From: Planctomycetota bacterium
GTDB lineage: Bacteria > Planctomycetota > UBA1135 > GCA-002686595
Direction: 5' to 3'
Assembly (NCBI GenBank): GCA_016712565.1
Contig: JADJQU010000001.1
Location: 62,001 to 126,000 of the forward strand
Length of the DNA stretch: 64,000 bases
Part shown: in pieces, positions 12,235 to 19,893 of the stretch
How positions within the stretch are numbered: position 1 is the first letter of the stretch
Layout: each line of letters starts with the position of its first letter
Made by a program: the position numbers and the translations under genes
Notes under the pieces: model-generated
The model's database searches: none
What the model was told of the DNA's origin: nothing
What the model saw: the letters and a program-made list of their open reading frames with translations, nothing else

Positions 12235-13187
12235 CAATACACCTCGCGGAAGCGCTTGCGCAGCCGGTAGCCCGCGATGTTGAAGGCCAGGGTCATCAGC
12301 AAGAGCACCAGCCCCGCCGCGAAGATCGACTGGTAGCCGATGCTGGCGTGGGGCAGGTCGCCCAAGCTGACTTGCACGATGTAGGCCGTGATCGTCGCCG
12401 CGGGTTCCCGCGGATCGAAGGTGAAATTGGGCTGCATTCCGGCCGCGATGGCGACCACCATCGTCTCGCCCAGGGCCCGCGAGAAGGTCAGCACATAGGC
12501 CGCGCTGATGCCGGACAGGGCCGCGGGCAGGATCACCTTCAGGGCCACCTGCAGGCGTGTGGCTCCCATGGCGTAGGCCCCCTCGCGCAGGGCGGTCGGC
12601 ACGGCGCGCATGGCGTCCTCTCCCAGGGAAGCCACGTAGGGCACGGTCAGGAGTCCGATGACGATGCCCGGACCGAGCATGTTGAAGCCCGGCAGATCCG
12701 GCATGAACTTCTGCAGGAACGGCGTGACGATCAGGAGCGCGAAGTAGCCGAACACCACCGTGGGCACGGCGCTGAGCAGTTCCAGTGCCGGCTTGAGCAC
12801 CTCGCGCAATCGAGGCGACGAGTATTCGCTGAGCCAGACGGCGCACACCGTGCCCACGGGGATCGCCACGCACAGGGCCACGGCCGTCACGGTCACGGTG
12901 CCCGCGATCAGGGGGGCGATGCCGTAGCGCGCGTCGTCGAACAGCGGCGCCCACTGGGTGTCGGTGAGGAAGTCCCAGATCGAAACGTGCTCGAAGAACC
13001 CCATGGACTCGACCACCAGGATGCCCACCACACCGACCGTGATCACGATCGAGAAGGCGGCGGCGGAGAACAGCAGCGCCTCCGATGCCTTGTCCACGAG
13101 GCGCCTGCGGCGCACCATGGCCGGTGAGCGGCCGCGACGACGGGCGGCCGCGGCCGCGCTCTCGGGCTGGGTGGTGGTGCTGGCCAT
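12234..13187 (-). CDS. pstC: phosphate ABC transporter permease PstC
   Basis: The 317-residue permease begins MASTTTQPES and has a basic stretch before the first membrane helix (LLFSAAAFSIVITVGVVGIL). Conserved features are LSEYSSPRLREVLKPALE, SAVPTVVFGYFAL, the coupling loop LREGAYAMGATRLQ and FSRALGETMVVAIAAG. It forms the PstCA channel for phosphate. The frame stays open upstream into pstS, but that part lacks PstC similarity; ATG 13187 is the natural start, 94 bp after the pstS stop. Confidence 0.95.
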   Translation of the reverse strand: MASTTTQPESAAAAARRRGRSPAMVRRRRLVDKASEALLFSAAAFSIVITVGVVGILVVESMGFFEHVSIWDFLTDTQWAPLFDDARYGIAPLIAGTVTVTAVALCVAIPVGTVCAVWLSEYSSPRLREVLKPALELLSAVPTVVFGYFALLIVTPFLQKFMPDLPGFNMLGPGIVIGLLTVPYVASLGEDAMRAVPTALREGAYAMGATRLQVALKVILPAALSGISAAYVLTFSRALGETMVVAIAAGMQPNFTFDPREPAATITAYIVQVSLGDLPHASIGYQSIFAAGLVLLLMTLAFNIAGYRLRKRFREVY

Positions 13188-13281
13188 GGAAACGTGGTCG
13201 GGCGCCCGGAGCTCGGTGCCCTCCGCGGCGCCGGCGCGTGCCGTCGCCGCAGGAGGTCCTTCGCGCGGTGGGAGAGAGAGA

Positions 13282-14388
13282 TTACGGCTTCTGGGCCGGC
13301 TTTTCCGCCGGCTTGTCGGCCTTGGCCTCGGCGGCCTTCTTCTCACCCTCCTTGGGCCCGTTTGAGTCGGGGCGCGGCTCGGTCACCAGCGGGCGCTTGA
13401 ACAGCTCGTCGATGTGCAGGCCGATTTCGGAGTGGCCCGCGAAGGCCGTGCCGATCTCGCCCTTCTGGAAACGGGCCGTTGACTTGGCATAGGCATCCGC
13501 CGGCAGCGGGACGTACCTCACCTCGGCCACGAGCTTGGGCCCATTCTTCAGGTAGAAGTCGACGAAGTTGCGCACTTCCGCGCGCGCGAGGCTCTTCTTG
13601 TTCACGTAGATGAACAGCGGGCGCGAGAGGGGGTTGTAGCTGCCGTCCTCGATCGAGGTCGCACTGGGGGCGATGGCCTTGCCCGCCGCGTTGACGATCG
13701 GCACGGCCTTGACCTTCGAGGCGTTGGGGGCGTAGTAGGAATAGCCGAAGTAGCCCAGGGCGTTCTTGTCGGCGGCGACGCCCTTGACGAGCACGTTGTC
13801 GTCCTCGCTGGCGGTGAAGTCGGTGCGGCTGGACTTCGCCTTGCCGACCGTCGCCTCGGTGAAGTAGTCGAAGGTCCCGGAGTCCGACCCCGCTCCGTAG
13901 AGCGTGATCTTGGCGTCCGGCCACTCCGGGCGCACCTGGTTCCACTTGGTGATCGTGCCCTGGGCTGCGGGCTCCCAGATCTTCTTCAGGTCCGCAACCG
14001 TCAGTTCCTTGAGGAACTCGTTCTTCGGGTTGATCACCACGGTCAGACCGTCGAAGGCCACCGGCAGCTCGACGTACTCGATGCCTTGCTTCTTGGCCTC
14101 GATCATCTCGGCCACCTGGATCGGGCGCGAGGCGTCGCAGATGTCGATCTCGCCACGCAGGAACTTCTTGAAGCCTCCACCGGTGCCCGAGACCCCGACG
14201 GTCACGCGCACGCCGGCGTTGGCCTTCTGGAATTCCTCGGCCACGGCTTCGGTGATCGGGAACACGGTGCTCGAGCCGTCCACCGTCACGGTGGCTTGGG
14301 CGAACACGGAACAGTTGAGTACCAACAGGGATACGAGCGCGGCTGCGGCCTGGGGCGCGCGCGCCTGGATCTGAGCGAGAAGTGACAT
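13282..14388 (-). CDS. pstS: phosphate-binding protein PstS
   Basis: The 368-residue periplasmic binding protein begins with a signal peptide ending near CSVFAQ. Phosphate-site motifs follow: VDGSSTVFPITEAVAEEF at the mature N-terminus, GVSGTGGGFKKFLRGEIDI and YGAGSDSGTFDYFTEA. A charged Lys/Ala/Pro-rich tail of ~25 residues closes the protein. It delivers phosphate to PstCA. A GGAG ribosome site lies about 9 bases before ATG 14388. As the first gene it should carry the operon promoter at 14389-14528; I looked for CTGTCAT-type Pho boxes and saw no convincing pair. Confidence 0.95.
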   Translation of the reverse strand: MSLLAQIQARAPQAAAALVSLLVLNCSVFAQATVTVDGSSTVFPITEAVAEEFQKANAGVRVTVGVSGTGGGFKKFLRGEIDICDASRPIQVAEMIEAKKQGIEYVELPVAFDGLTVVINPKNEFLKELTVADLKKIWEPAAQGTITKWNQVRPEWPDAKITLYGAGSDSGTFDYFTEATVGKAKSSRTDFTASEDDNVLVKGVAADKNALGYFGYSYYAPNASKVKAVPIVNAAGKAIAPSATSIEDGSYNPLSRPLFIYVNKKSLARAEVRNFVDFYLKNGPKLVAEVRYVPLPADAYAKSTARFQKGEIGTAFAGHSEIGLHIDELFKRPLVTEPRPDSNGPKEGEKKAAEAKADKPAEKPAQKP

Positions 14389-14528
14389 CGTGGCGGCTCC
14401 TGGGGAGTCGGACAGCCTCTCAGTCGTTGGACTGCGGGGCGCGAGAGGAGAGCACCCAGCTGTGGGCACTCTCACAAGACGCCGTGAAGCCTGCGCCAGC
14501 TCTCCAGCAAGGCCCGGTAAAGATCGGC

Positions 14529-15629
14529 TTAGGGAAGCCGTAAGGTCATGTCACCAGACTGGTTACGCAGATTGAGCACGCCCTCCCGCCCGACAGAGTC
14601 CACCCCGAGCCCCACGATCTGCTTCCCCTCGGAATGGAACAGGGACAGGATCCCGCTGCCGTCCCGGTCGTTGACGCCGGCGTAGAACAGCGGGCGGGAA
14701 TCCTCGCCAAAGGCATGGAATCCGCCCCCTTCGCCGCCCTCGTGGGCGGCCCCCGCGGCCACCAGGGGATGGCCCTGGTCGTCCCAGATCTTCAACTGGG
14801 CCCCGCCGCCATGGGTCCAGCCCCCGTAGACGAGGCCCTGGCCCTCGGGACTGGACAGGAGCGACTCCCCGCCGTGGGGGGTGGCGGAGAGCCTGGCCCC
14901 CGGCTTCCCGGTGGGGGACAGCAGGCTGAAGTGGCTCGCTCCATCCTCGCCCAGGAGCAGGTAGGCGTAGTTCTCGCCCTGGGCGCTCGAGACCTCGAAT
15001 TGTCCGTCGCCCCGGGGGTTGGCTCCCATGAAGAACAGGTCCTTGCCCAGTCCGGAGAGCAGCCGCAGTTGGCCGTTGCCCAGAAGGTCGGGTCCCAAGC
15101 GCACCGAGGTGTGGTCCTCGTCGCCCATGAGTTGGACCGAGGCGCCGTGGCCGGAGTCATCCCGGACCACGAAGGTGGGCTCCCCCTCGGCGGTGCGCAG
15201 GGTCAGGTTGCCGCCGCCCTTGGGGTCGGCGCCCAGGTAGGCGGTGGGCTTGCCGCCCGGGGAGTGCGTCAGCAGGGCGCCCCCCAGTCCATCGAAGTTG
15301 CGGGCCGAGAGGAGCGGCTTGCCCTCGGCGCCGGTGAGCGTGAGGGAGCCCCCGAGTTTGTCCGCCGCGAGGGTCGCGCCCGGCTTGCCCTCCGCGGAGA
15401 GCAGGTTGAGTCGACCCGATCCGCCCTGGATCGCCAGCGTGGCGGCCGTGCGGCCGTCCTCGCCGACGACCTTCAGACCCCGGGCCGAGACCGTGATCGG
15501 CAAGGCCAACTCACGCTGCCCGGTGAGCAGAAAACCCACCAGGACCCAGGGTCCCAGGGCAAGCAGGGCCGTGGCGGCCAGCAGGAATTGGAGTCGGCGG
15601 ATGCTGGCGTGGAGGTCGATTTGGCTCAT
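14529..15629 (-). CDS. membrane-anchored repeat protein, function unknown
   Basis: The 366-residue protein has one N-terminal membrane helix (LQFLLAATALLALGPWVLVGFLL). About eleven repeats of 23-25 residues follow, with the pattern G-x-L-x-L-x-S-x-EGKP...LGADPxGGG. Examples are RLNLLSAEGKPGATLAAD, GNLTLRTAEGEPTFVVRD and GQLRLLSGLGKDLFFMG. The short hydrophobic-Gly repeats suggest a beta-solenoid or stacked hairpins outside the cytoplasmic membrane. It reads in the same direction as the pst operon, about 140 bp upstream of pstS, and behind the YjdF-like gene. I do not recognise a named family. Confidence 0.8.
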   Translation of the reverse strand: MSQIDLHASIRRLQFLLAATALLALGPWVLVGFLLTGQRELALPITVSARGLKVVGEDGRTAATLAIQGGSGRLNLLSAEGKPGATLAADKLGGSLTLTGAEGKPLLSARNFDGLGGALLTHSPGGKPTAYLGADPKGGGNLTLRTAEGEPTFVVRDDSGHGASVQLMGDEDHTSVRLGPDLLGNGQLRLLSGLGKDLFFMGANPRGDGQFEVSSAQGENYAYLLLGEDGASHFSLLSPTGKPGARLSATPHGGESLLSSPEGQGLVYGGWTHGGGAQLKIWDDQGHPLVAAGAAHEGGEGGGFHAFGEDSRPLFYAGVNDRDGSGILSLFHSEGKQIVGLGVDSVGREGVLNLRNQSGDMTLRLP

Positions 15630-15720
15630 GGGAGGGGGCCGCCGGCGTGCTCCGGGGGCACCCAGACTTCGGCGCGCGGGGCTTCCGGCCTGAGCGAACA
15701 GACCGCCGCCGACCCAGGAG

Positions 15721-15749
15721 CCGGGTCCGAGCCCCCTCCCAGGACCCGG
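15721..15749 (-). terminator. hairpin downstream of YjdF-like gene
   Basis: An 8-bp perfect stem (CCGGGTCC / GGACCCGG) with a 13-base C-rich loop starts 12 bases past the stop of the gene at 15761. It lacks a T-run, so termination is only suggested by position. Confidence 0.45.
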
Positions 15750-15760
15750 CCTAGCCCAAA

Positions 15761-16384
15761 TCAGGGACAGCGCCCGAGGCCGGCCAACTGCCGGTCGTGC
15801 AGTCGCGACAGGAGCACCTGGGCCGCCAGGGCGCCGATCAGCGCCGTGAGCATGTCCCACTGGGTGTCCCAGACATCGCCCTGGAGTCCGAGGAAGGCGT
15901 CGGCGGCCTCCCCCGAAAGCAAGGCGGCCCACCATTCCACGAACTCGTAGATGGCGCTGATGGCCAGGCACACGCAGCTCACCAGGAAGAACAGCCAGCC
16001 CCCCGGACGCAGGGGGCTCTTCCGCAGCAGGATCTCGCGGGCGATCAGCGCCGGCACGAACCCCTGGGCGAAGTGGCCTAGGCGGTCGTAGGGATTGCGC
16101 TCGAGCCCCAGGGCGTCCCGCACCCAGAAGCCGGCCGGTACTTCGGCATAGGTGTACCGACCGCCCACGATCAGGATCACGGCGTGAATGGCGATCAGCA
16201 GGGCCGCCAGGGTGGTCAGCGGAAAGCGCTTGCGCGTCGCGAACAGGATCGGTGCGGCAAGCAGGACCGGGGCCACCTCCATCCACCAGGTCATCCGGTC
16301 GCGGGGCTGCCAGCCGCTCCACAGGAGCACCAGGCCCACGCCCCCGGCGAGCACCCAGCCCAGTCCCGCTCGTCGTTGTTCCAT
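15761..16384 (-). CDS. YjdF/DUF2238 family membrane protein
   Basis: The 207-residue protein has about six membrane helices. It matches the DUF2238 pattern: AGGRYTYAEVP-like text (VGGRYTYAEVPAGFWV), NPYDRLGHFAQGFVPALIAREILLR, and SAIYEFVEWWAAL followed by GDVWDTQWDM. The conserved Asp, His and Glu residues lie in or near the membrane. The family's function is unknown. The start ATG 16384 fits the full family length. A hairpin follows the stop. Confidence 0.9.
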   Translation of the reverse strand: MEQRRAGLGWVLAGGVGLVLLWSGWQPRDRMTWWMEVAPVLLAAPILFATRKRFPLTTLAALLIAIHAVILIVGGRYTYAEVPAGFWVRDALGLERNPYDRLGHFAQGFVPALIAREILLRKSPLRPGGWLFFLVSCVCLAISAIYEFVEWWAALLSGEAADAFLGLQGDVWDTQWDMLTALIGALAAQVLLSRLHDRQLAGLGRCP

Positions 16385-16478
16385 GGATCCGTCCTCGGCA
16401 GGGAATCGTCAGGCGCCGCTGGGCCGCAGCCTAGCCCGGCGCGCACCCCGGAAGGAACCGGTTCCCGTTCGGGTGAGG

Positions 16479-16541
16479 CCCGGCGGAGCCGTGGGGCGGC
16501 CCGGCGAAGCCGTGGTGCGGCCCGGCGAAGCCGTGGTGCGG
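16479..16541. repeat. three tandem 21-bp repeats abutting the tRNA-Leu 3' end
   Basis: Units lie at 16479-16499, 16500-16520 and 16521-16541. Units 2 and 3 are identical and unit 1 differs at two positions. Each contains CGGCGAAGCCG (GGA in unit 1), a 4-bp stem around a TTCG-type loop on the minus strand. The last 8 bases of unit 3 are the tRNA 3' end plus encoded CCA. The repeats sit directly downstream of the tRNA and could be RNA-processing or termination hairpins, or slippage copies. Confidence 0.8.
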
Positions 16542-16618
16542 AAGGGGGGACTTGAACCCCCACGGGTTTCCCCACGAGATCCTAAGTCTCGCGCGTCTGC
16601 CGATTTCGCCACTCCCGC
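16534..16618 (-). tRNA. tRNA-Leu (anticodon UAG)
   Basis: Reading the minus strand, the acceptor stem GCGGGAG pairs with CTTCCGC (one G-T pair). The D arm contains GGCAGACGCG. The anticodon stem CGAGA/TCTCG holds the loop CTTAGGA with anticodon TAG at 16582-16584. A long variable arm (GTGGGGAAACCCG region) marks a class II tRNA, and the T arm carries GGTTCAAGTCC. The 3' CCA is encoded at 16534-16536. Confidence 0.97.
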
Positions 16619-16681
16619 TGGGTGTGATCCCCGTTCCTGGGGTCAAGAACGGCAAGGGGAGTCTACCCGACCACCGGGTAG

Positions 16682-17827
16682 TCACCCTCGATCGTCCGGG
16701 TCCTCCAGAACGTCATCCGGAATACCTAGCCGGTAGCTCGTGCTCCGGCCAGCGCCGTCGTTGCGGACGAGGATGCGGCGCTTCTGCAGCTCCTGGATGT
16801 CGCGTAGGGCCGTGTCGTTTGAGCAGCCCGCGAGTTTCGCGTACTTGGACGTCGTGAGGTGCCCCTCGAAGGCTCCCAGCATGCGGTTGATGACCGACCG
16901 CTGCCGCTCATTGACCGGCCGCCGGTTGATCCTCTGCCAGAGCTTGGCCTTGTTCATCACCCCAGCGAGCGCTTCGTCTGCGCCGTCTAGAGCGCGATCA
17001 AGGCAGGCGAGAAACCACACGAGCCAGCCGGTGATGTCGGTGTCTCCGCGCTGCGCGCTTTCAAGCTGCAGGTAATAGTCCTTCCTTTCGGCCGCGATCT
17101 GCGAAGACATGCTGTAGAAGCGTTCCCTTGTGCCATCTGCGCGCGAGAGCGCCATCTCCGCGATCGCGCGAGCGATCCGGCCATTGCCGTCGTCGAACGG
17201 ATGGATGGTCACGAACCAGAAGTGGGCGACCGCCGCCTTGAGAACCGGGTCCACGGGGCCCGGCCCGTTGAACCACGCGAGGAAGTTGGCCATCTCCTGT
17301 TCGAGACGGCCGGACTCCGGGGCCTCGAAGTGCACCCTCTCCTTTCCCATGGGGCCGGAGACGACCTGCATCGGGCCTGAGTCGGCCTTGCGCCAGGCGC
17401 CCACGGTGATGCGGCCCATCCCGCTGCGTCCCGTCGGGAACAGAGCCGCGTGCCAGTCGAAGAGGCGGCGCTTCGTGAGCGTGGCTTGGAAGTCCCCCGT
17501 GGCATCCAGCATCACCTCGACGATCCCCTCGACGTCACGGCCGGCCTTGGGGAGTCCCGCGACGTCGAGCCCGAGACGGCTGGCGATGGAGGACCGGACC
17601 TCCTCTGGGCTCAGGGCCGCCCCCTCGATGGCACTGGATTTTACGACCTCGCTGGTCAGGGTCCCGAGACTTGCCTCGTTGCGCAGGTCGAATCCGAGGC
17701 CCTCCATCCTTCCCAGGAGCCGCCCCTGCTTGTGGCGCACGGCAGCCAGAACTGCGCTCAGAGCCGCGCGGTCCCAGGTGAGCTTGGGCCAGGTCGCGCG
17801 CTCGTGAATGTAGAGTGTTCGCCGCAT
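16682..17827 (-). CDS. Fic family protein (DUF4172-Fic-winged helix)
   Basis: The 381-residue protein starts MRRTLYIHERATWPKLTWD, typical of the DUF4172 N-terminal domain. It carries an N-terminal inhibitory motif VVKSSAIEG (S-x3-E-G type), the Fic core HPFDDGNGRIARAI near residue 210, and a C-terminal helix-turn-helix region (KYAKLAGCSNDTALRDIQELQKRRIL). Fic enzymes transfer AMP or another phospho-moiety to target proteins; the target is unknown. The presence of the inhibitory motif suggests a self-restrained enzyme. Its third-position GC bias looks slightly weaker than that of the neighbours, and it lies next to tRNA-Leu, consistent with transfer. Confidence 0.93.
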   Translation of the reverse strand: MRRTLYIHERATWPKLTWDRAALSAVLAAVRHKQGRLLGRMEGLGFDLRNEASLGTLTSEVVKSSAIEGAALSPEEVRSSIASRLGLDVAGLPKAGRDVEGIVEVMLDATGDFQATLTKRRLFDWHAALFPTGRSGMGRITVGAWRKADSGPMQVVSGPMGKERVHFEAPESGRLEQEMANFLAWFNGPGPVDPVLKAAVAHFWFVTIHPFDDGNGRIARAIAEMALSRADGTRERFYSMSSQIAAERKDYYLQLESAQRGDTDITGWLVWFLACLDRALDGADEALAGVMNKAKLWQRINRRPVNERQRSVINRMLGAFEGHLTTSKYAKLAGCSNDTALRDIQELQKRRILVRNDGAGRSTSYRLGIPDDVLEDPDDRG

Positions 17828-18215
17828 ACTGTGCGGTGATTATGGGGCCCATTCGCCGCAAGCGCAAGCTCAATCACCGCAAGCCGAGCGGGGAATCGGA
17901 GCCGTTCCCGCCGCAGGACTGTCGACGACCTGGACACAGTCCGATGGCCCCGAGGGCGGTGCGTAACGATTGACGTCCCCTGACTGCGTAAGAGATGGCG
18001 TCCCTTGACGGGTCTGACCGGATGACTCTACGGATCGGACATCCAAGCCCCTGCTCATGCCCTCACGGTGGTGCTCCGGGGTGGCTGGGGCCGCGCGACT
18101 GCCGCTTTCGCCAGGCGTCGAGGATCGTGACGTGTACGTGCGCAACGCGGAGGTTCGCGAGAGGTCTGGTCCGCCTCGGTTCCCGTAACCGGCCGGCCCC
18201 GGGGGGTCATGCAGG
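17828..18215. other. 388-bp divergent intergenic region with inverted repeat
   Basis: The region separates the fic start from a secreted beta-repeat protein. TGCGGTGATT at 17832-17841 and its exact reverse complement AATCACCGCA at 17872-17881 form a 10-bp dyad just upstream of the fic start codon, a possible operator. Two similar sequences, GACGTCCCCTGAC (17970s) and GGCGTCCCTTGAC (17997-18009), repeat further in. No gene was seen. Confidence 0.5.
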
Positions 18216-19583
18216 ATGATGCGAAACAAGTGCTTCCACCCTCCTTTGATTTCGACCGGACTCGCAGGCGCGCTGCTCGCCGGCGCGAGTCTCGCTCAAT
18301 CACCTCTGCTCCAAAGGACTTGGTCGCGCACCTACGGCGGCTCAAGTTCGGAACAGGGCTTGTTGGCGGTGAAACAGATTCCGGGCGGACGCCTGGTGGT
18401 CGCGGGATACAGCGCTTCCTTTGGCGGCCCTCGCCAGTCCAATTGGTTGATGAACCTCGGCCTCGGAGAGGGAAACGTGATCTTCGAGCACACGAACAGC
18501 ACTGCGTTCGGCGGCTTCACCGACGGCGCGGCGATCGCAGCCGACGCTGGCGCTTTGTTCCTGGGGCGGGACGTCTTGGACGTCTTTCTCAAACACGACG
18601 CTTGGCTCGTGCGCGTCGATGCCGGCGGTGCGGTCGTGTGGTCGCAGGGTTTCACTCGTCAGGCGTGGGGGCGGCATTTCCTGTTCGACGCCGCCGAACT
18701 CGCTGACGGTTCTTGGATTGCCGTTGGAGCGACGAGCATCCTCGATCAACCGCCGCAGGCCGCCTGGATCGTGCGCCTGAGCGCGACGGGCGCCCTGATC
18801 TGGCAGTACGAGTACAACGGCGGTCTTGTCGAGACGGCCCGCTCCGTGGTCCCCACCGCGGACGGCGGGTTCGCCGTCGCCGGTTCGAGCACCTCTTCAG
18901 GTGCCGGGTCGGAGGATGTCTGGGTGATGAAAATCGACGCGGCCGGCGTGATTCAATGGCAGAAGACGCTGGGCGGCGCGGACAACGACCAGGCCGAGCA
19001 GATCATCGAACTCGACGACGGCAGTTTCGCCGTCGCGGGATTCACCAACAGCCTGACGCCTTCGGGGCATGCGCCGTGGTTGTTGCGTTTGGCCTCGAAT
19101 GGCGCCCTGCTCTGGCACAAGGTCGTTGCCGACGATGTCTGGGGCGACCTTGGCGCGCTGGCGAAGACCAACGACGGCAAGCTCATCGTCGTCGGCCGCG
19201 TGGCACAGAGCGGTTTTCCCTCGAACGACTTGTGGTGCGCAAAGTTCGCGGCCGCCGACGGCAAGGTCTCCTGGCAGACCGCCTACGAGGGCGACAGCGG
19301 TGACTTCGGTTCGGTGGTCCTGCCGCTGGCCGGCTCCAGCTTCATCCTGGGCGGAACTTGGGGCTGGGGTTTCCCGCAGGAGAGCATCTGGCTCCAGCGC
19401 GTCGATCGCAGAGGAGGCCTCAATGGCTGTGGCCTTGCGCGCGCGACCGACTTTTCGACGCCATCGCCGACAGTCACCGTGCTCGACTCTATCAGCAGTC
19501 GCGCACCAGGTGGTGCCCAGACTCAGCCCGTGGCCGTGTTGCTCGCCCCCAGCGCGGCGGTGGTGACCGATCGCTGCCCCTGA
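18216..19583 (+). CDS. secreted beta-propeller-like repeat protein
   Basis: The 455-residue protein has a signal peptide (STGLAGALLAGASLAQS). Repeats of about 50 residues follow, with patterns such as WVMKIDAAGVIQWQKTLGG and IIELDDGSFAVAGFT. This GG-D/A..D-GG-Y-V-G-T plus W-x-x-K/R-D-x-G-x-x-x-W layout is common in predicted beta-propellers of secreted bacterial proteins. Unlike the protein at 41012, it lacks the shared C-terminal module and ends VVTDRCP. A GCAGGA ribosome site precedes ATG 18216. The function is unknown. Confidence 0.83.
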   Translation: MMRNKCFHPPLISTGLAGALLAGASLAQSPLLQRTWSRTYGGSSSEQGLLAVKQIPGGRLVVAGYSASFGGPRQSNWLMNLGLGEGNVIFEHTNSTAFGGFTDGAAIAADAGALFLGRDVLDVFLKHDAWLVRVDAGGAVVWSQGFTRQAWGRHFLFDAAELADGSWIAVGATSILDQPPQAAWIVRLSATGALIWQYEYNGGLVETARSVVPTADGGFAVAGSSTSSGAGSEDVWVMKIDAAGVIQWQKTLGGADNDQAEQIIELDDGSFAVAGFTNSLTPSGHAPWLLRLASNGALLWHKVVADDVWGDLGALAKTNDGKLIVVGRVAQSGFPSNDLWCAKFAAADGKVSWQTAYEGDSGDFGSVVLPLAGSSFILGGTWGWGFPQESIWLQRVDRRGGLNGCGLARATDFSTPSPTVTVLDSISSRAPGGAQTQPVAVLLAPSAAVVTDRCP

Positions 19584-19893
19584 CGCGTCCTCCGGACAGG
19601 AATTCCAAGCCCCTGATCCTGACGTCTCGTGCGCGCCCCGGCGGGGGATTGGTGCCGAGCGGCGGCCGTGGTCGCCCCGAGCGCCACCCGGAACGTGTGC
19701 GGGGGTTCATCCGGTCGTGCCCACACCGGCCTGACCTCCGTCGACCCGTCGATCCTCCGCGCTGCGCCCCCCGCCGACCGCATTCCCGACCGCCCCGTGT
19801 CCACTGTACTGGGGCCGGCGGCTTCTCCACGCCCGACGCAAGCGTCCGGCGGGCTGTCGTGCCCGATCGCGGACCGAGGTCGGCCCGCGCCCA
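19584..19893. other. convergent intergenic region, no gene recognised
   Basis: This 310-bp stretch lies between two converging genes. On the minus strand it is formally open as an Arg-rich continuation of the gene at 21823, but this reflects a frameshift and lacks coding character. I see no terminator with a clear T-run. Confidence 0.45.

Noticed and set aside
14389..14528. Pho box upstream of pstS
   Set aside because: Only a weak CTTCACG-N4-CTTGTGA resemblance on the minus strand; not enough to call.
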